Assembly (NCBI GenBank): GCA_000277445.1
Contig: AJWJ01000366.1
Span: forward strand, 1-23,910
DNA from: Polysphondylium violaceum
Taxonomy: Eukaryota > Evosea > Eumycetozoa > Dictyosteliales > Dictyosteliaceae
Reading direction: 5' to 3'
Length of the DNA stretch: 23,910 nt
Shown here piece by piece: positions 1 through 9,515 of the stretch. The notes under the pieces were generated by a model that searched no databases, was not told where the DNA came from, and was given only the letters and a program-made list of their open reading frames with translations. A program made the position numbers and the translations under genes. How positions within the stretch are numbered: position 1 is the stretch's first letter; every line of letters starts with the position of its first letter.

Positions 1-428
1 AAAACAAACTTACCTGAAAGAAAAATGATAGTTGAAACAATAGAGGGCAACAGAGATTATTTATAAAAGAAAGGGTGATATGTGTGTGTTTGTGAGAGAG
101 AGAGTGTGTGTGTGTGTGTGTTTGTGATTATTCTAAACAACACAGATATCAAAATATTATTTGAAAAAAAAAAAAGGTGCAAAAAAAAAAATCAAAAAAA
201 AAATCGCTTTAAAAAAAAAAGCCATAGTTTTTTCGATTTTTTTCCAATCCCTTTCTTTGCTCGCGATTATATCCCATATATCTAATCACATTGATGATAT
301 GGTATAATAATCTAATCTTATCTTTTTTTTTATTTACCATTCAATAAATATGAAATATTTGTGTGTTTTGAATACTGTAAGGGTGTTTTATAAACTATTT
401 TTATTTATTTTTATTCTTAGTTATCTAG
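1..428. other. Low-complexity intergenic DNA downstream of the IFRD gene
   Basis: I see no complete gene here. The stretch contains a GT/GA microsatellite (about 79-122), several A and T homopolymers (about 165-250 and 323-332), and TTTATT at 404-409, which is an AATAAA signal on the minus strand about 20 nt past the stop of the IFRD gene. The extreme left edge carries CAG followed by GTAAGT on the minus strand (boundary at 13/14). That could be the donor site of an exon of another minus-strand gene leaving the window, but no ATG-led frame supports it. Confidence 0.6.
79..122. repeat. GT/GA microsatellite
   Basis: Alternating TG dinucleotides are interrupted by a GA run (GAGAGAGAGA) and then resume as TG. 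This is a simple sequence repeat. Any reading frame across it, such as the Cys/Val-rich one, is low complexity and not credible as a gene. Confidence 0.85.
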
Positions 429-1990
429 TCATTGACCAGCATTTAAATGATATTGAGCGGCGTCACGATTTCTATTTAATTTAATAGTTTTCTTTTTAGA
501 TTCATTTGAGGTTGGGGACATTATTTTCTTGTGATGAGCATTCATTTGTTTGATGTGTAAATTTTCAGGTAAAACAACGTCAAAGAGATCTTGAAGAACA
601 GTGTTATTTTTCCAGTGATACAACATTCCAGAACCCAAGACTCTACGCATAACTTGGAGTTGGACGTATTTTCTCCAACCTGTAAAGTGGAATGGATATC
701 TTCTAATAATAACGGTTTCTCTGGGTGGTTCACCATCTTTGAGATTACTAATAATTTGACGTAAGAGACTCTTTGATTGAATTTTCTTTTTACCCTTTTC
801 ATTGTTCATTTGGAGTGTTTCTTCAATCACTTGAATCATGTGATCATCGTCGATATTGAATTCATATTCATCTTCGTCTTCAAACTCTTCCTCTTCACTA
901 TCCAAATCACCATCACCTTCAATGCCATTGTCTTCGTTGATGTGGAGATTTTCAAGACGATGTGAGGCACTGCCATATTCTTGATCTTTTGAAAAGTTTG
1001 TTTCTTCTTCCAAATCTTCATCATGACTATAGCTTTCACTATCATATTCAAAATCATCACCATCTTCTTCATAGTAATCATCCTCAGCAGAATGGCTATT
1101 TCCATCGGTAGTACTACCTTCTAAACTAATATTATCTTTAATTTCATCAACTATAAAACCAATGGCGACACAAGCAGACATTCTTAAACTTTGACTTGAT
1201 GATTTTGTAAAATCTGTTAATCTATCCAATACTCTATAATATTTAATTTTATATATATGTTAGTTGGTGATTATAGTGATGATATCTTTATATATATTAC
1301 TTACGATCTATAATGTAAAATTTTAGAATTATCTAATCTTGTTAACAATAAAGTCCAACCTTCTAAAGCTCTATCTAAAATAAGTTTTCTCTTTTGAGTG
1401 AGTAAAAGATCTTGAATACTTTCTATAGTGTGTTCCATTGAACCAATATCGGTACAACAAATAAAACAACAAAAGGCCAAAGCATCAATGGCATGGGCCA
1501 AGAGATTCTCTTTTACATGGTTTTCACCGTCATTGATAATGGATGATAATGGACCTTTGGCAATTTTATAGAGCTCATGATTTGGACCATTTACAATGGA
1601 GAGTAATCCAATTACTTTGGAAACTTTACCATAGTGATCCAATTTATCGGCGGTAAACAAGGCAGCCAATGCCTTCATTAAATCGCTTGCAACCTCTGGT
1701 TCTTGATTAAACATTTCATCGGTTCTATCTTGATGTGATAGAATATTATCTAAATTCATCAATGCATTTATAACGATAGATTTCTTTTTGTTGCCCAAAA
1801 GTTCAACAAAATATGAAAGTGGTTTAAAATTTTCATGTAATGGTTTGTGTAGAGATACTGCTGATCTATGATTTGATTTTCTTGTTCCTAGGATGAAAGA
1901 GAAAGGGTTTACATATTAATAAAAGTTGAATATGAATGCTATAGGACATGTGATTTCAATTGTTACTATACTACACATACTTATATTCAT
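429..1990 (-). CDS. Interferon-related developmental regulator (IFRD/PC4) family protein, 3 exons
   Basis: The model is 1990-1981, 1887-1305 and 1233-429 on the minus strand (465 aa). The introns are 93 nt (GTATGT...CCTAG) and 71 nt (GTAAGT...TATAG), and all phases match. Exon 1 is only 10 nt (ATGAATATAA), preceded by A-rich DNA. Residues about 35-240 form an alpha-helical repeat region with IFRD-like blocks such as LLAHAIDALAFCCFICCTDI, GWTLLLTRL and RMSACVAIGFIVDEI. Residues about 350-420 match the IFRD C-terminal domain (VLGSGMLYHWKNNTVLQDLF, equivalent to the family's LGSGM..HL..N..LR..F). Between them lie two highly acidic blocks (about 249-277 and 306-328), longer than the linker of animal IFRD1. 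In animals IFRD1/IFRD2 act as transcriptional co-regulators, and IFRD2 has been linked to ribosome inactivation. The function here is inferred from the family. The tiny first exon is the least certain part. Confidence 0.85.
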
Positions 1991-2935
1991 TTTTTATGTT
2001 ATATACAGAGTTTTTGTAAAAGTTATGATGTAAAATTTCTATAGTCATCAAATTGTTAATAAAGTTTTATAAAATAAATGAAAATTAGTATTTGTTTTTT
2101 TATTTATACGCTCGAGAACAAAACAAAACAATGTGGGATAATAAATTTAAAAATATCACGTGTGTTAGGTGTCGGTGGGGGTGTGTTTTGTTCGAATAAT
2201 AAAATCAATACACACACTGTTTTGTGTGTGAGAAATTTTAATGAATGTGTGTGTGTATGTTGATTGATGTATGTATGTATGTGTGTAGGTGCAGGTGGTA
2301 TTATATTTGATAAAAGAGAGAATAGGTCGGTCGTCATGCGAGTATTTTACAAAAACAATAAAATTGAATAAAAGCACACAATACAACATCAATAAAATTT
2401 GTAGTTGAACAGTGATCTTACATTTATATATATATATATGTTAAAGTTGGAGTAAATAAAAAATGATTTTATTTGCTTTACAACAATAGTGTATTTTTTT
2501 TTGTTAAAAAATTAAAAAAAAGAATACGTAATACCTTACTGATATTTTTCGCAATTTGAATACATCCCCACGCTAAATTTATTTTAAAATATTTAAAAAA
2601 TTCAAAAAAATCAAAATTTTTACAAATTTGCCACAACCCATTTTTAGAAATGCTTTTCATGATCTGCATTCGTTTCTATAATTGAATTATTTAGATTTTT
2701 TTTTTTTGCATAATGGAATAGCTAATGAATTTGTAAGAAATTTCTAAAATAGAATACTATTGTCTATTCTCAATAATTTTATTATTTCAAGTAAAAACAC
2801 ACACACTCTTTTGGTCCATATTTATTTATAATAAAAAACTTTTTAAAAGATTTCCAATAGACACCACTGTCACTCACACTCATTTTCATTATTCTTTTAT
2901 TCATCCAGATAATAAATCAAATATATTTATTTAAT
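1991..2935. promoter_or_regulatory. Divergent intergenic region between the IFRD and CBS genes
   Basis: About 945 bp separate two divergent start codons, so the region should hold both promoters. It contains a GT-rich block at about 2158-2295 (a GTCGGTGGGGGTGTG core, TGTGTG runs and a TGTA repeat), which resembles the G-rich elements recognised by Dictyostelium G-box binding factor. There are also T/A homopolymers and a TTTATAATAAAAAA stretch near 2825-2840, about 100 nt before the CBS start. The frames that cross the GT block are low complexity and were not called. Confidence 0.5.
2158..2295. repeat. GT-rich tract with TGTG and TGTA runs
   Basis: The tract combines GGTGTCGGTGGGGGTGTG, an inverted pair of CACACA and TGTGTG around 2209-2230, an uninterrupted TG run near 2246-2256, and a TGTA repeat ending near 2285. 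It lies in a divergent promoter region. It may be a simple sequence repeat only, or a cluster of G-box-like sites. Confidence 0.7.
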
Positions 2936-4011
2936 ATGGAGTTATTAAGAACATTAAAGGCCTCAAGCCCTGTATTTCCAAACGACGATTCCAAGGTTTT
3001 GTCTGTAAATAAGGATGACACTATATCAAAAGCATTTCAAGTAGGATTGGTTTAAATAACGTGATAAATCAAAGCAACAGTATACTAACAGTACAATTTA
3101 ATCTCTAGGTTTTAATTGATAATAACATATTATCAGTACCAGTTTATGATAAAAATGAAAAAAAGTTTTGTTGTTTTTTCTCAATGTTGGATATTATTCA
3201 AGAGATTTTAGATGTAACAAATAATTTTAAATTGCCAGACGGTGACATTTCCAGTGTTTTGACTATTTTACAAGAAAAACAATTGTTTAAAATGTCAAAG
3301 GTTGGAGATATTGCAAATATTTCAAAAAGAGATCCATTTATTATTGTAAACAGTGAAATGAAATTGGACGATGTTGCAAGAGTAATGGTGAGAAATAATA
3401 TTAGAAGAGTACCTGTTTTAGATTCAAGAGGTGAATTATGTAATGTTATTACAAATGTTTGTATCCTATTTGATATTGTTTAAAAGCAAATATTATTTTT
3501 ATATTAATAATAATGATGATTTTAGTCAAGATTAATTGAATGTGTATCACATCTATTTGGTATGGATCATGAATTAACAAAAATGGGACAACAAACCATT
3601 GCACAATTAAATATTATAAACTATGACGTTATTTCAGTACGTTCAGATAAAGGAGCACAAGAAGCTTTTAAAATTATTGCAGAAATGGGAGTCTCTGGTG
3701 TGGGTATTGTTGATCAGGATAACAAACTAATTGGATCAATCAATGATAGTGACTTGAAATTAATTAAATCTCATGCCCAATATCTTTCCCTTTTATATCT
3801 CCCCATATCTCAATACCTTCAAGTATTAGAGGAATTGAAAATGAAATCCAAACAAATCCTCACATTCAAGGAAACAGATTGTTTTAAAGATGTTTTGGAA
3901 AATATTGTAGCTACTAAATCACACAGACTATTTTTAGTTGACGATGATTTTAAATTAAAAGGTGTAGTTTCACTTCAAGATATTTTGGAAAAAATAGTTA
4001 TCTCTGTTTAA
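2936..4011 (+). CDS. Four-CBS-repeat protein, AMPK gamma / PV42-like, 3 exons
   Basis: The exons are 2936-3040, 3109-3456 and 3526-4011 (312 aa). The introns are 68 nt (GTAGGA...CTCTAG) and 69 nt (GTTTGT...TTTTAG), both phase 0. Four CBS motifs cover about residues 20-75, 100-155, 175-232 and 260-310. Each ends in the nucleotide-site pattern of AMPK gamma: S-M-L-D63, N-S-R153, D-S-D227 and S-L-Q-D303. The Asp/Arg/Asp/Asp order, with Arg in the second repeat, is that of AMPK gamma. The fourth repeat (SHRLFLVDDDFKLKGVVSLQ) is also very gamma-like. The third (VSGVGIVDQDNKLIGSIND) is closer to plant PV42/CBSX proteins. The likely role is adenine-nucleotide sensing as a gamma-type subunit of an SNF1/AMPK-like kinase. 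A stand-alone CBS protein remains possible. The length is near that of human gamma-1. AATAAA follows the stop. Confidence 0.85.
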
Positions 4012-4033
4012 TTTTTTTATAAATCATTAATCC

Positions 4034-4039
4034 AATAAA
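4034..4039 (+). terminator. Poly(A) signal AATAAA of the CBS gene
   Basis: AATAAA lies 23 nt past the TAA stop and is followed by an A run. Only 111 bp separate this stop from the stop of the convergent DENN gene, so the two 3' UTRs are probably very short or overlap. Confidence 0.6.
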
Positions 4040-4122
4040 AAAAAAACCATAAACATAACATATATTTTGTGTGTTTATATTATAGTATAAATAATAGTGC
4101 ATTATATTTGTATAAGGATAAC

Positions 4123-7100
4123 TTATTGTTTATTTTTTCGAGCAATAAATAAATCAAATTCTGTTAAATCATTTTCATCAATTACAGTTTTGGTTGTTGT
4201 TGGTGCTGCCAAATTGCTATTATTATTACTATTATTTAAAGGTGGTAAAGGATTATTGTTTACTAAATTGTTATTGATATTATTATTGTTATTTGATACA
4301 CTATTACTATTTGAATTATTTCCACTATTATTTAAATTACTACTACTATGATATCCTGGAAGTGATGGAGCTGGTGGACCAAAGTCGTTGAATCCTAAAT
4401 TTGAGTTTGATAGTGGCGATTGATCGAAAAAGTTTGCGGAATGAAAAGATGGTGGTGGTATGGAGCCTGAACTATTCAAAAGAGGTGGTAAAATAGAAGA
4501 GTTTGAAGTCGTTGTAGATGCTAGTGAGTTGTTGGTGTTGTTGGTGTTGTTGTTGTTGAGATTTTGATTTATACTACCAGATGATTTTGGTAATTGATAT
4601 GGTTGTTGTTTTTGAATTGAGTTATTTGTTGAATTATTATTTGAATGGTTAAAAACATGATTAAATGTATTACTTGGTGATGCAGAAACAAAAGGTGCAA
4701 AATGTTCACCAGATCTACCCATACCACCACTAGAATTATTGTTATTATATGTTGAAACAGGTGGATTAAAGTATTGTGTATCATTTGACCATGCTTCTGA
4801 AAAGAAATTACTTGTTGTTTCTACTGTTGGTTGTTGGACATTGAGCGCAGCATTGCCACTATTATTCAACTCTGGTGTAGGTGAAGAAATGGCAATATGT
4901 GTTTCAAGTGGATTATTGTTGAAAAAGTCACTTTGGGATGGATTGGTTGGTAATTTTGGTAATGAGCTATTATTATTATTATTATTGTTGTTGTTGTTGT
5001 TGTTATTGATATTGTTGATATTGTTGATATTATTTGTAGTTGTAGTAGTTGTAGTCGTAGTAGTTATTGGATTACTATTCATTTCAAGAGGTGGTAATGG
5101 ATTTAATATCATATCATTATTATTGTTGTTTGAAGTTGCAGTAACAGTGATTGATGAAATAGGTAATTGAAATTGTTGATTATGTTCTTGTTCCAATGTG
5201 ATTTGTGGTTTGGGAACCGAAGATGACATTTTCAAACTATTGTTAGATTCAATAATGGATGATAAGGGTGCCGATGGAAATTCATCACGATGATTGGTGG
5301 TGTCATTACTCTTTAGTTGATTTGGATCAAATGAATTGGTGAGTATGGTTGAGCGAGTGGATGGACTCACTGAAGATTGTGAACGATGGTGACCTCTTGA
5401 AAAATGTGATGGAATAGCTTTGACTGGTTGAGCATTGATAATATTTGATGTGGATGTGGTGGTAGGTGAGCTGTTTGGTACGATGGTGTTTGTGACTTTG
5501 ACTGGTGGTAATTCTGGTATTTTAAACAAGATTTTTTCATTTGATAGTTTAACAGAGGGTGGTTGTTGTTGTTGATCTTGATCTATGGATGTCTTTGATG
5601 CGGGGAATAGGAAATCATGTATATGTTCCACATTTAGTCTAGATGTATCGCTAGGTGAAAACTTTTGATGTAAAACAACAAAAGGTATCGACTTTCCTCG
5701 AATAAATGATCTTTTTTGGTTTTTTGAACAATCACTTGTGGAATGGGTATCGTTGGTGATAGTGTTTGTTGTGGTTGTTGAATTGTTACATTTGATATCA
5801 ATGGTTTCATTGGTGGTGAAGGATTGGGTGATAGTCCAACGCCATTGCCGCTGGCAGATAAACTCATTGAACTCTTTGATGTTGGGATTGATCCAGATGA
5901 TGATCTGCTCTTTGTTAAATTATTAAATACAGATGGTAGCTTTGATGTGTTGCTACTACTAGTGTTGGTGACAGTTTCTGCTTTCTTGTCTGATAAATCA
6001 GACAATGATTTATGATGTGACACTGATGGTTTCAGGTTATTGCTGCTATTGTTTACACCATTCTTTGATGGACTTCCCATGGTAAATGAAGTAGAGGTAC
6101 TCTTGGTTATAGATGCTGCGTTTAAAATACCTGTTGCCAATGATGTAAGATTACTCTTTTGAACACTGAGAGCACTAGTGATGAAATTGTGAGGTGATAG
6201 CGATGGACTTGAATTGTTTTGTTGTTGCTGTTGTTGTAGCTCTGCCATTGTCACTGTCTTTGCTTTATTGTTCATGTTCATATTCATATTGTTCATACTA
6301 TTGTTTGTGCCAATGGGTGCTCTTGCAGTTTGAGGTGGCTGTTGTTGGTTATTATTGCTATTATTTTGTATACCCATCAATGAAGCCAAAAACGATCTAT
6401 CAACACTACCCTGGAATTTCTGTGCATTGGTTTTGAGTGATAGTTGATTAGAAGAACTCGATGTTTGTAATTGGGTCGTTTGAAGATAATTTGGTTGCTG
6501 TTGTTGTTTGACTTTGGATTGTTTTTCTTTTTCTTTTTCTTTTTCCTTTTCCTTGTTTCTCAATGTATTGTTGATAGAGGCTGTGACGGGATGTTTGAGA
6601 TCATATATGATAACCTCTTTTTCAAAAATACCTGGTGGAGTGAGTCCTTTGAAATAGTATTCCTCTCGTTCGGCTATAAATCTTTCAAACATTTGGGAAG
6701 AACAAAATACACTGTAAAACTTGTTTGGTGTAATCAATTGAGAGTCTATAAATGAGGTCTTGTCAAATATCATCTTTTTCTTGTCCATATCCTTTAAAAA
6801 GAATCTTCTATAGGTACCTAGAATCGTTACAAAAAATCTTCTAAATGTTTCAACTATGACCTTGTTGTCATAGAATTTAGATTCTACATTATATTGTTGT
6901 TGTCGTTGCCAAATGTTAGTGGTACTGTATCTGGGTCTTGCGCCTACTGCTACTGCTACTACAAACTACTACTTACTTTGCCAATTTAATATTTGAATAT
7001 CTAAGCATTGTTTTAATGGTTGAAACAAGATAGGAGGGAATATAGCTATATCTTCGGGCAAGGGCAACACTTGATCTTTATCTAAATCTACAAAAACAAT

Positions 7101-8192
7101 TTCATTTAATGGTTTTCTGCGGATTGGTGCAAATAGTGATGAATGAATACCAATGATGAATGGCATTGGTGCGGTACAATAGTCCAAGAGTGATCTTGGT
7201 AATATAGGTATAAAGATATGTTGCCATGAAAATGGATCCAATAATGATACAACTGCATTTATAAATTTACTAACTCTGGTGATATTGTTGGAATACAGTA
7301 TCACTCTTCTTTCAAATAATATTGATATAAATAAATGTAAGATTTTCTGTGAACTTAATGTTTCAATTAATGGTTGTAATGTACCCTAGTGTTGTTTGTA
7401 ATGTAATAATGATGATTAGTATCAAAATTAATATACTACTACTGCTACTACTATTGCTATTACTTACATCATGAAGTGAAGATTTATCAGTTGATAGTGG
7501 TCTTCTTAATGTATAGGAAACTGGTAAAGCGGGAGTTTGTTTTGGTTGAGGAGATGTAAATGGATTATCGTAAATATATACGGTAAAAGAATCACCAGGT
7601 GCAGGGATAACCGATAGTAATGATGCAGCTAAAAAGTTGTGTATTTCTTCAATGGAAACTCTATATCTAGTTTCAAGGATCTCCAACATTGATGTAAATG
7701 TACTTGTCCATGCATGACGACTGATAATACATAGACACTCTAGTATTCTTTGATTGTTATTCAAAGTCGTTATAATTCTCTTTGTAAATCCAAACTGTTG
7801 TCTACCCTCTCTGTCTGTCAGTGTAAATGTAAACATGTTATCTATTATTTTACTCTCATTGTAGGATGTATATGATTTATCTATCTCTTCAGGAAAACAA
7901 AACAACGGTACATTTGGATCCACTTGATCGGGTGGATAAACATCTTTTACAAATGGTACAATACCATTGATAGCTCCATCTTTATCTACAATCGTACATA
8001 GTATATTAGTATACATTGATATCATCATCATTATCATTATCATCATCATCATCATCATCATCATCACATCATCATCAATGATTGTAGATATCACAGTCAT
8101 TGTGTGTGTGATCGATTGTAATGGCAATGCAATATATTACCTTCTTTAAGAGAAACCAATAGGAATTGGTCAAATAGTAGTTTTTTAGACAT
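4123..8192 (-). CDS. DENN-domain protein (probable Rab GEF) with long Asn/Ser/Thr-rich tail, 5 exons
   Basis: The model is 8192-8141, 7985-7468, 7385-6977, 6883-5736 and 5661-4123 (1221 aa, phases consistent). The uDENN part (residues about 5-190) begins LFDQFLLVSLKE and contains LFCFPEEID and FTFTLTDREGRQQFGFTKRI. The core DENN has ILFERRVILYSNNITR, SLLDPFSWQHIFIPILP and APMPFIIGIHSS. The dDENN part has VETFRRFFVTILGTYRRFF, IFDKTSFIDSQ and SQMFERFIAEREEYYF. DENN proteins exchange nucleotide on Rab GTPases in membrane traffic, and the layout is closest to the DENND1/DENND2 groups. About 760 residues of Asn/Gln/Ser/Thr-rich sequence follow, ending in DLTEFDLFIARKNKQ, whose DLF resembles short clathrin/adaptor motifs (weak inference). 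The exon 3/4 intron (93 nt) contains CACTAACA as branch site. The exon 4/5 junction is the least certain: the frame must change between about 5630 and 5790, and GTGATTG...CAAAAG (74 nt) is one fit. Confidence 0.85.
4970..5070 (-). repeat. Coding trinucleotide repeats (poly-Asn and poly-Thr) in the DENN tail
   Basis: On the plus strand this reads as ATT/GTT runs followed by GTAGTTGTAGTAGTT-type triplets. In the coding frame they encode an Asn/Ile-rich run and a run of about ten Thr. Such triplet tracts are typical of dictyostelid proteins. They also create long leucine/valine-rich frames on the plus strand, which are artefacts. Confidence 0.8.
7986..8140 (-). other. First intron of the DENN gene with an ATC/GAT microsatellite
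   Basis: This 155-nt intron (GTAATA...TTGTAG) separates the 52-nt first exon from the rest of the uDENN domain. It contains an ATC triplet repeat (about 8020-8078, plus-strand sense), which is open in the minus frame as poly-Met/Ile. Splicing it out joins LLVSLKE directly to DKDGAINGIVPFV with matching phase 1, which argues strongly that the repeat is intronic and not translated. Confidence 0.75.
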
Positions 8193-8346
8193 ATCTATAT
8201 CTTTCAAAAAATAGATAAAAAAAGAAAGATATAGATAAGATTAAGATATAGATTGTACAATGTTTATATATATTAAACTTTGTATGTGTGTGTAATTTTA
8301 TTGTATGTGTGTGAAATTTATTTTTTTTAAAATTTTTTTTTTATTT

Positions 8347-9151
8347 TTAAAATTTTTTTTTGATTTCTTTCAGTGCCTCTAAAAAATCGGTGTCACTATC
8401 TGTGGAATTTACGACGTTTGCGGCGGAACCAACATTACCATTTTACTTCTGGGTTAGCTTTGAATTTTATGTATTCTTCATTTCTATAAAAAGATATTTC
8501 GGTTTCATAAACTAATATGGTGTGTTGAAAAAGAGAGATATTAGCATATATATCCTTTTTTCTCATGAGATCTACAAACAATGTTGATGATAAATAGTAG
8601 TGTTTTACTTACCAATACCACATTCTGCAAGTGTTTTTTTATCGTCCAATACTAATCCTTCATCTTGATCAAGATTTATTGTTAGATTACTCGACTATAT
8701 TATGTTATGTGTGTTGTTAGTATACATGATTGAGATGATGATTATGACGATGATGATGCTGCTCATTATGATGCTTACCTTTTGACCATGTGGAATAAAA
8801 TATATTTTCATAGAGTCTATATTTTTTATTATTGTTGTTGTTAGTATATAAAGCTAGCTCATAATTAAAAACATTAAAAATAAATACCATATTCCTTATT
8901 TCTATATGGAAGGAAGCCAGAAGTTGTTTGAATCTCTATTTTTATTTATTTAAACTCATTAGTATATATTTATTATATTATTTGGTGTGTGATGATGTGA
9001 CCTCTCTCTCAAACATACTCTCTCTAACGATTTGTTTAAATTCTGCTACATTTGTATTTAAATCAATGTCTTTTAATAACAAATTCTTTATTGTTCTATA
9101 CTCCATCGACTTTATAACTCTAACTATTAATATTTTATTTTCATTCTCCAT
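8347..9151 (-). CDS. Elongin-B-like ubiquitin-fold protein, 5 exons, frame break near C-terminus
   Basis: The exons are 9151-9019, 8935-8888, 8816-8779, 8694-8613 and from 8511 onward. The introns are 71-100 nt; all have CTAAC or CTAAT branch motifs and consistent phases (1,1,0,1). The N-terminus (NKILIVRVIKSMEYRTIKNL, then VAEFKQIVRE) has the beta-hairpin/helix order of the elongin B ubiquitin fold. LDDKKTLAECGI matches its DDGKTLGECGF block, and ISFYRNEEYIKFKANPE fits the following strand and C-terminal segment. Elongin B pairs with elongin C in elongin A complexes and cullin-RING ubiquitin ligases. About 30 extra residues lie between the helix and the LDDKKTL block. In frame, exon 5 stops at 8437-8435 after NPEVKW (125 aa). 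One base fewer in the AAAA run at 8441-8444 would continue to the stop at 8349-8347 through a coding-like segment (NGNVGSAANVV, DSDTDFLEALKEIKKKF), giving about 154 aa. Other ubiquitin-like families are possible. Confidence 0.6.
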
Positions 9152-9515
9152 TTTATTTAAATTTATAACTATGTGTATCTATACAATCAAAAATACGTTT
9201 ATTGATTTTTGAGAAATAGAAAAAAAAAAATGACCTCGCACGAAAGAATGAATTTTTGTAAAATTGAAAAGATTGAAATTGATGGAAAAAATCAATAAAA
9301 AATAAATCTAAGAATAATATCAATTATTATGATTTATTTATTTTTATTTCATTTTAAAACATTTACATCTTATTGGGTAGGGTGATTTTATAATGTACTC
9401 ATAGTTAGGAGATTGGGAATAAACTTTGGGGAAATGTATTGATTTATTTAAAAAAGTGGGTTGACGAGTGTACAGTGGACTGTGAGAGAAAAGAAAAACA
9501 AAATCTATGATACTA
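9152..9515. other. Intergenic region between the elongin-B-like and debranching enzyme genes
   Basis: This is AT-rich DNA with no credible gene. It should hold the promoter of the elongin-B-like gene and the 3' UTR of the debranching enzyme gene. TTTATT at 9443-9448 is an AATAAA signal on the minus strand about 70 nt beyond the debranching enzyme stop, and further TTTATT copies lie near 9333-9342. Confidence 0.6.

Noticed and set aside
370-395. Minus-strand CCTTACAGTATT resembling the conserved motif I recall for dictyostelid class I RNAs
   Set aside because: Only part of the motif matches, and I found no upstream element or closing stem at the expected distance.
2078-2392. Overlapping Cys/His/Thr-rich frames on both strands in the divergent intergenic region
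   Set aside because: They translate TG/CA repeats in several frames at once. No splice partners or conserved motifs were seen.
4097-5170. Leucine/valine-rich plus-strand frames opposite the DENN tail
   Set aside because: They are the reverse complement of Asn/Thr triplet repeats in the real coding strand and have no domain content.
7990-8127. Poly-Met/Ile N-terminus for the DENN protein
   Set aside because: It is an ATC microsatellite. A 52-nt upstream exon with a matching phase gives a proper uDENN start instead.
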